DNA of 64,000 nucleotides from Paramecium octaurelia (Eukaryota; Ciliophora; Oligohymenophorea; Peniculida; Parameciidae): the NCBI GenBank assembly GCA_905182995.1, contig CAJJDP010000034.1:1-64000 (forward strand), written 5' to 3'. Shown one piece after another: positions 1 through 13,261 of the stretch. Made by a program: the position numbers and the translations under genes. The stretch's first letter is position 1; each line of letters begins with the position of its first letter. Below the pieces are notes generated by a model, which saw only the letters and a list, made by a program, of their open reading frames with translations, was not told the DNA's origin and ran no database searches.

Positions 1-3000
1 CATATACTGGTTCCCTCTTCATGAAAAGTATTATCAATAATAAACTGATTGTAAATATCTCAAAATAGTATGAAAAACTTTAACACATCCTCTCAATAAA
101 TGCACTTTTTGCTGGATTAAAAAGCATCCTTTTCATAGTATTCTCAGTACAATCAGTGAATTAAATTATATATAAATTATAGATATAAACTAGTAAATAT
201 TCAAACACGTAATGTTGTTTTAAATTTAGTAAATCAAATAAGATGACAGCAAATCCAATCTGAACATGTAGATTATACGAGGACTTTTGCAATGTATCAA
301 TTAAGCAGGAAAATCATTTCAAAGCAGATCTTTAAATCAATTGTGAAATCTCAAGGATTTATTTATAAGGTAGAATCAAAAATTAATTTTACAGCAACTT
401 CTAGATAATGACATTTGCTTGCTTGAACAATTTTGCACCAAATTAAAGAAGAAAAAGTAATTAATTTATAGATTTTATAGAGTTTGGAGTAACAAAAAAT
501 AAGATTTTTTACAGATCTAGCAGAGGTACTAACGACAATCAATATCATAGGAGCAATTTTATTTTAGAGATGATATAAAATAGTAACAAAATTGATTGTT
601 TTAAAAGCCAATTAAAATATCCAATATCAATTCTATTAATTTCTTTTTAATTGTTAATGTTTACATATGTATATATTAATAAAAAATCTATAACTTGTAG
701 AAATTATATTTAAATCAGTCAAAAGTGAGAGTCATTTTAAACACAAGCTTGATTAAGTTAAAATTTTGCTTTAGAAAAATGTTTCTTTCTTTCTGACATA
801 AATTTCTCAAGGTTTAACTCTGTTAAGTTCCAGTAATTCAATACCAAAGATTTAAACTTGAAAGTAATAAATTGAATATATGAATGTTGAGTCATAAATG
901 CTAATCTTGGTGATATCTTTTCTAGTGTAAGATACTTTTGGTTTGTAATATAAAATTCAAAATATAGTAACAGAAATTCATTTATTTTAATAAAAGAAAT
1001 GTATTGTGAAAAAGAGTAAGTAGAAGTTTTGTATGAGGTTTTGTCTTTATCCAATGAGGTTGATGAAGTATCCCTCCCTATCTTCTTAAACATATTAAAA
1101 AAAGAGAGAATTTAAGACTGCCTAAAATTTCTCTAGTAAGATCAAAACAAATTCCTTTTAGAAATAGAAAGTTAAAAGGTGGAAAACTAATCTCTGCTTG
1201 AGAAAGAATAGACTCTTAATGGAGAGAAGAACATTAAGATAATAACAGATGTCCTCAAAAAACTTATGGATTGGGGAGAATTTTTACTCAAATAGCATCA
1301 GAATTTTTTTTTAATTGACATTTCCAAAATTCATAACTGATAGCACCAATCACACAATAATTGACACTTATTCTTTTCCTACAACTTTAAAGTTCCTCCC
1401 ACGGCTACTTTCATCAATGTAGAAGAATTTATAATTTGACCTTAGGAAAATAGTTAATCTTCTTTCAAAAAAGCATTTATTCTAGATGAAAATTAACGAA
1501 ACTAAGTAAGTGATAAGTATACAACCCAAGCTGCTTAAACCACTTAAAAAACTTTTGAAACCTTAAATATTATAGTTTAAAATCAAAATTTACCATGAAT
1601 TCTTTATATATTTGTTTTGCAATGATCAAACATTCAGCATTATCACAAATTTTTATAACTTTTGGTATTCTTCAAAAAAGAACTCGGGGAATCAGGATAC
1701 TCAAGAATTTACTTTCTAGAGATTAATGCTTCCAAATAGCTAAATATTCTTGCTAAAATTGTAATTTTGAAGCAATTTTCATTGACAAGAAAATTACGAA
1801 AATTGCTAAGTTTAGCAACTCAAAGAGGAAATTTATATGAGATTTCAGAAGGAACTAAGTGGCTTAGAATTTTGCTTATGGAAACTACCCTAATAAAATA
1901 TGGGTTGTCAATAATTTAAAAATGGATCGATTTTAATCATTTTTATTCAAGAACTCTAAGGGGCTAATTGAGAAATTAAATATAATGCCAAGAAAAAATC
2001 AAATTTGTAATGAGTATATTTAAGCAAAAACAATGCTAAAATTATCATGGTAACTTAAGTGGTAGCTCAAATAAATTAAGAATTTCAAAAAGCAGTTTAA
2101 TAAGCGAAGTCATTTTAAAGAAGAAATTGATTAAAAAAAAAAGAGAACAAATATAATTAAAAATAGTATATCTTCCTTCACAATAACATTCTGCAATATC
2201 TCTTATTCTTATACTATTTCTTCAGCATAATTAATTGTTTAGTTTATTTTTGTTGATGTTGCTAATTTTCTTAAATTTTCATTACTATATATTGTTTTTA
2301 ATAATATTTTAATCTATTGCTCTTTCATTTTTTATCACATTTTATTATAAGTAAACAATTTTGTTCTCCTTTTAAACCTATCGTTTAATAATAATTTTTG
2401 TAGTTGCTTATGTTCAATTATCCAAACTATACTATTTGGTAATATTGACAAAGTACGGGCTTATTGGGTTATTTTTCATACGTTTTAAAAATAATATTCA
2501 AAACAAAAATAGACATATTTTAAATTATTAATAAAATTATTATTATTAAAATGCTGCTTTTAAATCTAAAAATGGTTCATTTTTTGCTTGGCTTTTACGC
2601 TAAGAAAAAATAAAATAGAATTTTCCAAACTAGAGTATGTGATGGATGGCTGTAAAATATTAGAAAAATTATTAAGATTAATAAAATGAATCCTTTGAGT
2701 TTTTTTCACTGTAATAGAGTTTGAAGTTTAATTAAAGAGGGGGAGGATTAAGGGATATTTTATATAGTGAGACCATTATGTTAAAGGTTACTTTAATTGA
2801 TTGTTAACCCTTAATCTCTATATAACCTATATAGTGATTAAAATAATTTTCGATGATTTTTATTTCTCCTATTATGAATTAGTTAACCATATCTCGAAAA
2901 GTAAATTTCTCTTATTCTTAAAGAAGCTCCTGGAAATAAGATTTTAAATTTCAAGAGAAAAGTTACTCTAATTTTATTTTTTCAAAACACAAATTAAATA

Positions 3001-6000
3001 TATTCTTTTTATACAAATTAAGAAGAGTGTAATTTAATATTTCGAAGTAATTTATCTTCCTAATTTATCCTCTGATTGCTTGTTGACTCCTTATACAACA
3101 TAAAGCAGACTTAGAACAACAAACATGAAGAAGTTCAGAATTTAAAATATACTATCATTAATTCACCTTTCTAACTGTTTAAAAAAAAATTAAAAACAAT
3201 TCAAATAAAATTATATTACACAATAATTATTTGTTGAGGGATAAAATTATCATTTAACACTTTCCAAATCAGCTTCTATTTCATTAGTATCAGAATTCTA
3301 GCTATAATGTAAAGATGAGAGCTATTTGTAAAGATAAGCTTATAAGGAATACTCTAAACACACTATAAACTCAAATACTAATTTTAAGTCATTTGCCATT
3401 TCTTTCTGAATTATAAGGCTCACCCTTTGCAATTCAGGAAAAAAAGTCATTTATCATAACCAGGATATAAATGTTGGTGGACTAAGTATATAATGTGAAA
3501 ATTGTTGAATTTCCATTGTATATTACAAGAAGAGGTTAAAGTTTATGATATAAACGAATTAGAATAGCGGTGGAAGTTGCTTAGGCTTAAAGTGGATACA
3601 AATGTCATTCAATTTGTAACAAGCTTTAGCTTTGAGTTAAAAAAGCAACTTAACCAACTGAGATTGTGGAGAAACTGTAAAATTAATCACAAGAGTTATA
3701 ATCCAAAAAATATCCTAATTTGCAATCTCAAAACGTATGAGTTAAATAAGATTCAGAGACACAATAAGTTAATTAAAAAGCAGTATGGAAGTATGCTGTT
3801 GGCATGAATAGATGGGCAAATTTGATAGTTTTTTAATCATCAATTTATCTAACAATTCTTAACGTGGACATATTCTACAAAGCCCCAGCATTTATTAAAT
3901 AGGCACTATTCGTATAACATTTAGCACACAATGAATTTATCACACTAGGTAAAATTCAAATAGCACAAATTCATAAGTGTTAGATGAAAGTTAAGTAAGG
4001 AGTTTCGTATATAGATGCTTGAAATTAATGATAAAAAGTGTGGGTGTGCGTTAACTACCTACTCCTGATTCTAAATTTCGGAAGAATTTGTGCTATCCAT
4101 GCTTATAAGATGGTTCTAATAGAAATAGTAGACCTTGCTAAAAGAGCACAATTAGAACAATGACTGCCAAGGGAAAAATATACAACTTTACTTTTACATC
4201 GTTTTCATTTACATCTGTTGTTAAGAAATGCTTATGAATTAATTTAATGCAATTAAGTTATATAAGCTGAGGCAAGTACCTCAATGAGTCTGGCTATAAT
4301 TGATCCAAACCAGAAACACAATTATTAAATTTATTTGAAGGATATTTAGACACACATGAAATTAAATAGAAATAGAACTATAAATATTTCTTCATTAATC
4401 ATCACACAAAAGCAAACTTCATTTTGTTCATCAAAAAAAAAATCAGTATCCATACTCAATTTAACTCACAAGAAAAATTGGATAATTCATCACAACCAAC
4501 ATTATTGAAATATGCATTACAATAGTGTAATATCTTAATCAATACATTAACAAGTTCCCAAAGTTGTGTGTAAGTAAATGTAAATTAAAAGCACAAAAAA
4601 GGAAAGATAAATAGGATCCAGAAATGCAAGAGAAATAAGTGGCACAGTTAGAAAATGTTGAGAAATGACATGATCATCAACCTCAACCAAAAGCTGATGC
4701 GAAATGTAATAAAATTTAAGAGAAAAGAGAAACATTCCTTCTTGCGAAAAATAACAAAACGATCTTATCTGCACTGGAATGAATCTTTACAAAATTATGG
4801 TAATTACTGATAAGTTCTCAACCTGAATTTTTACCCTTCAGAACTTATAATTCAACTTATAATAGTGTACAAGAAAGGCCATTATTTCTAAATAGTGTGC
4901 TGGTTACTATGCTGAAAATCAACTTGTATCTTATTCTTTAACAAACTATTGTTTAATAGATGCAGACTAAGAGTTCTTTTTCATTTATTTAAGGATAAAT
5001 ATCATTGCTTAATTTACTTACACACCTTTAAAGTCTTGTGACACTTTTGAAATATTTTAACCTAACTTGGACTCATTTATAAGGGTTCTATAGTAAAATG
5101 GCATAGATGTAAGCCTTTCTTGTGAATTTATAAAATGAATCCATGAAATTATCATGAATTTTCTGATTTTTGCTTATCTTTTCAATTGTAATAAAATAAA
5201 TACCAAATTTACAGCATCACTAACGCATTTGACAGTAGACTATGGTTTTAGCTGCAGTTTACACGGTATTCACCGAAGTCTTAGTTGATAGATGCATATC
5301 GAGTTAGATACAATTACATATCCTCATGCAAGCAAAAACGCAGCACAATGTTTAGTACGGATGATAAAATATCATTTCTGATATAATAAGTAAGTCAATA
5401 CCTAAGTCAAGTGCTACTAGGCATATGTTTGTCTTTTATCATTCGTTTCGATTCGCTAACACCAAATCAAAAGATTACATGAAGTACACTACAAGAAAAA
5501 AGTGTACAAGCTATGAAGACTTGACTAAATCTAAAGCATCTCAAACAATAGCCCTCAATACGCCCAGTGTGATTTGAAATAAGGATATTTGCATGAGATG
5601 CAATATTTTGCATTTGTTTTCAATAACCAGTTAGCTCTACACTGAACACCAAGAAATATTAGATCTTAAATTCTAAGACTAAAGCATGCGGCTTCAAGAC
5701 AAAATAGCACTTCAAGTATATGTTAAAAACACTCATAATTTTTCAAGAACAGGCCACGCTGATAAAAAGGATAATACATAATGAAAAATATCAAAAATTA
5801 ATTTCAGGAATTGCTCAATCAATATAATGGCAACTTTAAAGTTTATAAGATAATCTCATTTTATCAACACTTGGATTTATGATAATGATCTAATGTACAT
5901 AAATGCATTAGAAATGATAAGTTACACAAGATTCCCATTAACTTGAGTAAAGTGTGAAAGAATGATGGTCTTTTACTACTTAAAATCCAGTAAAAAATCA

Positions 6001-7095
6001 GTTGAGTGGGAAGCATCACTCTAGCACCGTTTATTTGCACATGATTAAATCTAGCCGATATAGCATTAACATATAACAAGAATCCAAATACAAATAGTAT
6101 GCATTAACTAAATAACAAATCTGTAAGTATAGTCTAATAGTTAATATCACATGCAGAGTTGCTTTAGTTGTGAAGAAAATATTTAGTATCAAATTAAAAT
6201 TTGGTTCGGTTGATTTGCAATTAATACAATGTAGTTCGGGCAGAATGTCACGAATACAACAGCTGCTGTGAAGATGCTATGCAAATTTTAACAATTTATT
6301 TCATGCTTAGTATAAGCCCAAAAGCGAAACTATCACAAGATGTTTTACTTTTATGATATGTGCAAATTAATGGAAGGACAAGATAAAAATATGGCGCAAC
6401 GTTCTTTGTATGATGAGATAATTTTCAATACAAAAATGCTTATCTATAATACTTACGCTTATTTCTTACAAATGCAAGCTCTTAACATGGAGAAACTGAT
6501 ATGTATGTCGAAGTTAACCTGGTAATTTTGCTTTATAGATAAGATACACATAGCTGACTCAAAATTTTATAATAGGAATTAGAATGATTTTGGGAAATAT
6601 TTGGCTAACGGTATATATTTAGATATTGTTCTAATCACTATTGTTTCGCAGAACTAAAAGGCAGCATTAATTTGTATGCAATAAAAACTTATGTAAGTGA
6701 AATGTTTCAACAAATAGTATATCGATATATAGTGTGAATCACTCTACAATAATAGAGCAACTGCTAGTGATTCATAGACTAAATCAGGTGAACATGAAGC
6801 CATCAAAGAAAATTATTCTACGCATTTAACTTCTTGTTAACGATGGTTTGAGCAGCGAAGTAGATTGTAGGAAATATCCATCAATATCATTTTAATTATG
6901 TTTCTTGCATAAGAATTAAATCACAGACAGTTAGAAGCAACCACAAAACATAGAGTATGATAGCTGCTCAAGAATCAGTAAATTAATAGCAGAGAGGTGT
7001 GGAAAGTTACTGAATGTTTGCATGATACACTCAATAACAAAGTTTCCACTTGATTATTTCAGGCGATGTCGAAACATTCATCATGAGCAACAGGT
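1..7095. other. Gene-poor AT-rich segment
   Basis: I find no gene I can defend here. TGA codons interrupt all six frames at short intervals, with two exceptions. A 124-codon TGA-free frame on the minus strand starts at 1,093, and a roughly 220-codon TGA-free frame on the plus strand runs about 1,093-1,770. Both are rich in Lys, Phe, Leu and Ile, lack a recognisable motif and could be chance or gene relics. There is no tRNA-like or telomere-like sequence. In a Paramecium macronucleus, where genes normally cover most of the DNA, 7 kb with nothing recognisable is unusual. It may be a scaffold end or subtelomeric DNA, or germline-type DNA retained in the assembly. Confidence 0.5.
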
Positions 7096-8566
7096 ATATC
7101 GTATTAAAATTGCCATATCAACAAGTTTCTGTAACAAATTTTTTGCAGAATCAACAAATGTTAAACAAATTTTAGAGTCATGCAATTGAAGGCAATATCA
7201 AAGGTGAGACGACAACGAGAAGGAAGGAATTGAGTTTATCTTCATCAGTATGGGATACCGCAAAGAGTGATGTGTTGTTTAATTAGCTTATTAATAATTA
7301 AAATGTATTAATAATGTTATCTAGAGAAAACCTAGTATTTTTAGAACACTTTTGTAAATGGTTTAGCTTCTTATTTTTAGTTCCCTTAATGTTACATTGC
7401 ATAAAAAAGAAGTATTGATCTTTTTGAATAAGAGAATTGAAGAATCACAATGTAATATACATTTCTTAATGTAGAGATAGTGTCTTCCATGCTGTTTATG
7501 TATTTAAATATTAAATACCTTGCATAATATTAACATCCAGTGCCCAAAGTGAAATTGTATAATCACAATTAGCATAGGTGATGTGTAAATATTAATGCAT
7601 ATGTTGTAACAAATTGTTGTAGAAAACATAAGTCTTCACAACTTAAGTATGAATTTGATACCGTCTTACATTAAGGCAAAGCTTCCTTACTAACTGGAAA
7701 ATATAGCCCTAAATATATGCTGTGCATATATGGTAAAGGTGAGTAAAGAGCGATATTGTTTGGAATTATCAAATAGATAACAAAATCACTTGAAGGACTA
7801 CAATATTAACCACAAATATTGTGCCCAAAATATTTTTGTAGTATTGGATTAATACAATCGTTTGAACAATGATACTTTACTATAGCTACTCTTGTTGTTT
7901 TGCTATCCCTGTGATCAGAAATAGATGATCGATAGGCTTCAGCATAATCACCAGAATATGGTGAATATGTGGTAGTATTTCTGTATAATCTTTTTCAAAA
8001 ATGTTAGCACTTGAAGTTGACAGGAAAACCAATAAAATAAAAATCTAATCTCTCATCAATACTATTGAGTTAGATTTAAGTTAAAGTTTTACATATATTT
8101 GTGCTGCCTACATCTGAATTTACATTAGTTAGCTACTTGCGTTTCAGATTGGAAATACTAGTAAGATAAGAGCATAAAATACCTAATCTGTAATATCAAA
8201 GAAGTACACCATTTGCGATTAACGCTTAACAATAATTAAACTGGGTATAATCATCTCCAAAAGAAAACCTTATCAACTTTTGGCTAAAATCTTCGAAGTT
8301 AAACAGACAGTCTCATAAAAAGAAGGGCTAAATCAAAGAAGTATTTAAAAAATGTCAACACACATTTCAAGAAGTTTGAAATGTAGTTGACTAAGTTGAT
8401 TTCTACTTATTATTAGAGGCTGTCTTTAGTACAAGAGTGTGAGTATTTGCATCACAATCACATATGAATTGAGATAGCTTACGTTATTATAACAATATAG
8501 ATATATATTTATTAAGATTAGTAGTGTATTATAGCATTCATCAATCTATCAGCATCATCAAACATG
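7096..8566. repeat. Duplicated block, copy 1 (contig-end overlap)
   Basis: This 1,471-bp block recurs directly after the single N at 8,567 as 8,568-10,064. The two copies match throughout by eye except for one 26-bp insertion in the second, and the lengths agree exactly (1,471 + 26 = 1,497). The block ends precisely at the N. Such a perfect copy on each side of a one-base gap is the signature of two contigs whose overlapping ends were not merged, rather than a biological tandem repeat. No gene is visible inside it. Confidence 0.85.
8354..8391. other. Imperfect hairpin (also in the duplicate copies)
   Basis: A 6-bp stem (GTCAAC / GTTGAC) and an 8-bp stem (CATTTCAA / TTGAAATG) are separated by a small internal bulge and close on a 5-nt loop. 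The same hairpin recurs wherever this block is duplicated. It lies in gene-free DNA and may be fortuitous. Confidence 0.35.
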
Positions 8567-8567
8567 N
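8567..8567. other. Single-N assembly gap 1
   Basis: This is one ambiguous base between two copies of the same 1.47-kb sequence. It probably marks a scaffold join whose estimated gap size was zero or negative. Confidence 0.9.
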
Positions 8568-10064
8568 ATATCGTATTAAAATTGCCATATCAACAAGTTT
8601 CTGTAACAAATTTTTTGCAGAATCAACAAATGTTAAACAAATTTTAGAGTCATGCAATTGAAGGCAATATCAAAGGTGAGACGACAACGAGAAGGAAGGA
8701 ATTGAGTTTATCTTCATCAGTATGGGATACCGCAAAGAGTGATGTGTTGTTTAATTAGCTTATTAATAATTAAAATGTATTAATAATGTTATCTAGAGAA
8801 AACCTAGTATTTTTAGAACACTTTTGTAAATGGTTTAGCTTCTTATTTTTAGTTCCCTTAATGTTACATTGCATAAAAAAGAAGTATTGATCTTTTTGAA
8901 TAAGAGAATTGAAGAATCACAATGTAATATACATTTCTTAATGTAGAGATAGTGTCTTCCATGCTGTTTATGTATTTAAATATTAAATACCTTGCATAAT
9001 ATTAACATCCAGTGCCCAAAGTGAAATTGTATAATCACAATTAGCATAGGTGATGTGTAGTTGTACTATAGGTATGGTTACTATAAATATTAATGCATAT
9101 GTTGTAACAAATTGTTGTAGAAAACATAAGTCTTCACAACTTAAGTATGAATTTGATACCGTCTTACATTAAGGCAAAGCTTCCTTACTAACTGGAAAAT
9201 ATAGCCCTAAATATATGCTGTGCATATATGGTAAAGGTGAGTAAAGAGCGATATTGTTTGGAATTATCAAATAGATAACAAAATCACTTGAAGGACTACA
9301 ATATTAACCACAAATATTGTGCCCAAAATATTTTTGTAGTATTGGATTAATACAATCGTTTGAACAATGATACTTTACTATAGCTACTCTTGTTGTTTTG
9401 CTATCCCTGTGATCAGAAATAGATGATCGATAGGCTTCAGCATAATCACCAGAATATGGTGAATATGTGGTAGTATTTCTGTATAATCTTTTTCAAAAAT
9501 GTTAGCACTTGAAGTTGACAGGAAAACCAATAAAATAAAAATCTAATCTCTCATCAATACTATTGAGTTAGATTTAAGTTAAAGTTTTACATATATTTGT
9601 GCTGCCTACATCTGAATTTACATTAGTTAGCTACTTGCGTTTCAGATTGGAAATACTAGTAAGATAAGAGCATAAAATACCTAATCTGTAATATCAAAGA
9701 AGTACACCATTTGCGATTAACGCTTAACAATAATTAAACTGGGTATAATCATCTCCAAAAGAAAACCTTATCAACTTTTGGCTAAAATCTTCGAAGTTAA
9801 ACAGACAGTCTCATAAAAAGAAGGGCTAAATCAAAGAAGTATTTAAAAAATGTCAACACACATTTCAAGAAGTTTGAAATGTAGTTGACTAAGTTGATTT
9901 CTACTTATTATTAGAGGCTGTCTTTAGTACAAGAGTGTGAGTATTTGCATCACAATCACATATGAATTGAGATAGCTTACGTTATTATAACAATATAGAT
10001 ATATATTTATTAAGATTAGTAGTGTATTATAGCATTCATCAATCTATCAGCATCATCAAACATG
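8568..10064. repeat. Duplicated block, copy 2, carrying a 26-bp insertion
   Basis: This is the second copy of the block at 7,096-8,566. It is colinear and identical by eye except for the 26-bp TA-flanked insertion at 9,058-9,083. The contig continues past 10,064 without a break. The last part of this block (from 9,626) is also included in the overlap with the third contig. The insertion may be why the assembler did not merge the contig ends. No gene is visible. Confidence 0.85.
9058..9083. mobile_element. Putative internal eliminated sequence (IES), 26 bp
   Basis: Compared with copy 1 (empty site TA at 7,586-7,587), copy 2 has exactly 26 extra bases. They begin with TA and are followed by another TA, so excision would leave one TA. 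Paramecium IESs are always flanked by TA, end in the loose inverted consensus TAYAGYNR and have a strong length peak at 26-28 bp. The right end read on the minus strand is TATAGTAA, a perfect match. The left end, TAGTTGTA, matches poorly. The sequence facts are direct; calling it an IES, retained in some molecules or reads, is inference. A simple indel polymorphism is the alternative. Confidence 0.7.
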
Positions 10065-11012
10065 ATTGTTGGATAAAAATTTAATACACAGCTATGGCAT
10101 AAAGGAATCCATCCCTACTGCTTGAGCAACTTCAAAGGAAGTATCTATGAGTTACAAGTATTTCCATTTTAATCCTAATTAACGGTTATTCCAGAAGCGG
10201 TTCAACCAAGAACATATTTATTTTAGCCTTCATATTGAGTCGATAAAGTAAAGATTATAGCAAGAAGTTTACACTAATAATTTTACAATTAAAGCTGATT
10301 GGTGAGTTTATCAAGGTTGATAACTATAATACATGAAAGGTTATCTCTTGATAGAGTGAAACACTTTTTAGAAGCATATGTTGTACTTTGAAATAACACC
10401 TAAGAATAAACATGATTAATAACCTGCAATTCTTTTCTAATTGAAATGGTTTGGTTTAGACAATATTTACTAGTAAATTTATAGTATTATTATTCCAACA
10501 CCTTAACTCTCTATGCTATGCTTATATGCATCCGATGATCAACAGTAATTTCATTTATTGGTTGATCAAAAATATATATTGATGAGTAACATCTAATCAT
10601 ATTTCTTTTCTCCATTAATTGTATCATCTTACATCAATACTAATGAGGATGAAAATTTATGCAATTGCAATGTTTACATCCTGTACTGCTAGTCTTGACA
10701 TTCTTTTCACAATTTGCCATAGCAATTAAATATTTATGCAGCACTTCGAAAAGTAGCTTCATATGTTGGATTCTTTTGATGTTTTGGATATTTAACTACA
10801 ATGTATTTAAAAATTTGTAGGGGCTCATATAGATTTTATTACAAAGGCTTTCATTTGATTTAACCAAACTATCTCAATTATTATATGATTTTCAGGCAAC
10901 AATTATTATGAAATTTAATAAATTTTGAATTAAGTATTAAAACCTGTAATAATTATACTTTTATTCATATATATATTTACTTGCTCTTGGTTGAAAGCTT
11001 TGTTAGTCAAGT
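9626..11012. repeat. Second duplicated block, copy 1
   Basis: This 1,387-bp block ends exactly at the N at 11,013 and recurs as 11,014-12,400 with the same length and no difference that I see. As with the first gap, it is best explained as an unmerged overlap of contig ends. It holds no recognisable gene. Confidence 0.85.
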
Positions 11013-11013
11013 N
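11013..11013. other. Single-N assembly gap 2
   Basis: This is one ambiguous base between two identical 1,387-bp copies, the same arrangement as at 8,567. Confidence 0.9.
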
Positions 11014-12400
11014 GTTAGCTACTTGCGTTTCAGATTGGAAATACTAGTAAGATAAGAGCATAAAATACCTAATCTGTAATATCAAAGAAGTACACCATTT
11101 GCGATTAACGCTTAACAATAATTAAACTGGGTATAATCATCTCCAAAAGAAAACCTTATCAACTTTTGGCTAAAATCTTCGAAGTTAAACAGACAGTCTC
11201 ATAAAAAGAAGGGCTAAATCAAAGAAGTATTTAAAAAATGTCAACACACATTTCAAGAAGTTTGAAATGTAGTTGACTAAGTTGATTTCTACTTATTATT
11301 AGAGGCTGTCTTTAGTACAAGAGTGTGAGTATTTGCATCACAATCACATATGAATTGAGATAGCTTACGTTATTATAACAATATAGATATATATTTATTA
11401 AGATTAGTAGTGTATTATAGCATTCATCAATCTATCAGCATCATCAAACATGATTGTTGGATAAAAATTTAATACACAGCTATGGCATAAAGGAATCCAT
11501 CCCTACTGCTTGAGCAACTTCAAAGGAAGTATCTATGAGTTACAAGTATTTCCATTTTAATCCTAATTAACGGTTATTCCAGAAGCGGTTCAACCAAGAA
11601 CATATTTATTTTAGCCTTCATATTGAGTCGATAAAGTAAAGATTATAGCAAGAAGTTTACACTAATAATTTTACAATTAAAGCTGATTGGTGAGTTTATC
11701 AAGGTTGATAACTATAATACATGAAAGGTTATCTCTTGATAGAGTGAAACACTTTTTAGAAGCATATGTTGTACTTTGAAATAACACCTAAGAATAAACA
11801 TGATTAATAACCTGCAATTCTTTTCTAATTGAAATGGTTTGGTTTAGACAATATTTACTAGTAAATTTATAGTATTATTATTCCAACACCTTAACTCTCT
11901 ATGCTATGCTTATATGCATCCGATGATCAACAGTAATTTCATTTATTGGTTGATCAAAAATATATATTGATGAGTAACATCTAATCATATTTCTTTTCTC
12001 CATTAATTGTATCATCTTACATCAATACTAATGAGGATGAAAATTTATGCAATTGCAATGTTTACATCCTGTACTGCTAGTCTTGACATTCTTTTCACAA
12101 TTTGCCATAGCAATTAAATATTTATGCAGCACTTCGAAAAGTAGCTTCATATGTTGGATTCTTTTGATGTTTTGGATATTTAACTACAATGTATTTAAAA
12201 ATTTGTAGGGGCTCATATAGATTTTATTACAAAGGCTTTCATTTGATTTAACCAAACTATCTCAATTATTATATGATTTTCAGGCAACAATTATTATGAA
12301 ATTTAATAAATTTTGAATTAAGTATTAAAACCTGTAATAATTATACTTTTATTCATATATATATTTACTTGCTCTTGGTTGAAAGCTTTGTTAGTCAAGT
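11014..12400. repeat. Second duplicated block, copy 2
   Basis: This block repeats 9,626-11,012 exactly in length and, by eye, in sequence. After 12,400 the contig continues with unique sequence. If both overlaps are collapsed, the real locus is about 2.86 kb shorter than the window suggests. Confidence 0.85.
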
Positions 12401-13261
12401 AATGATGGGTATTGAACTTGAATATTGAAACATACTTAACAGAGAGTGAGTCTAACCACCATGTTACGCTGTCCATATTCTAGGCTGATCCTAAGAAACG
12501 AGATGAATAATTTTTAATAGTTCATAATAAACCCCATTTACAGAGGACGCATACTTAAATAAATGTATCCAGTTAAACAGTTAATTGTAGAATCAAATAA
12601 CGCATAATGAGAACCCCCCTTAACTATTATAAAACACCAGGTTAAATGGAAAAAATTAATTAATACAGAATAATGGAGACAGTATCAGGTAGGTATTGAT
12701 GGAACAATAGGGATGGGCTGGTCTTATTAATCAATTGTATTTAATTGACTTCAACATTACTATTGTCAAAAACATACTGCTCATTTATTATAGGGACAGA
12801 ATATATATATTACAGAAACTGAAATTCAGATTGCAATTTCTATTTGAAAGTTTCATAATCAAAGCAAGACACAATTTCAAGTTTTGGTGATGTATATATA
12901 AGTTAAGCGTTATGAGTTTAACTTTATCAAGATTGATTGTTAAGCGATACAGAAAAGTGAGGCCTAAAAATTACAAAATTGATTTTAATTATATGTAGTT
13001 TTAAATATTACTGAGTCACTGTTTTAGTTAGAATCAAATTAGTTCGACGTCTATCTCTGATAAATTGGTGTGATATTCGGACTTTGAATTGAAGGAAAAA
13101 TTAGTCAAGTTAAATGAGATAATATTTGTGGTAAATTACACCAAAACACATTCATTATAGTTTAACATGAAAAAATACCGAATTTATGTAGATTGGATGT
13201 TTAAGGAGTAATAAAATTTGATTAGCTAGATATCAGTATACTCTTGAAGTAATATTAAAGA
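12401..13261. other. Intergenic, nothing recognised
   Basis: This is 861 bp of unique AT-rich sequence with frequent TGA in all frames, between the duplicated blocks and the first plausible gene. I see no RNA gene, repeat or coding frame. Confidence 0.5.

Noticed and set aside
758..1093. A 111-residue frame on the minus strand as a real gene
   Set aside because: It has no motif, no supporting splice structure and lies in gene-free DNA; open frames of this size are expected by chance when only TGA is a stop.
7096..12400. A biological tandem segmental duplication or transposon array
   Set aside because: The copies are perfect apart from one indel and end exactly at single N bases, so an assembly artefact is the simpler explanation.
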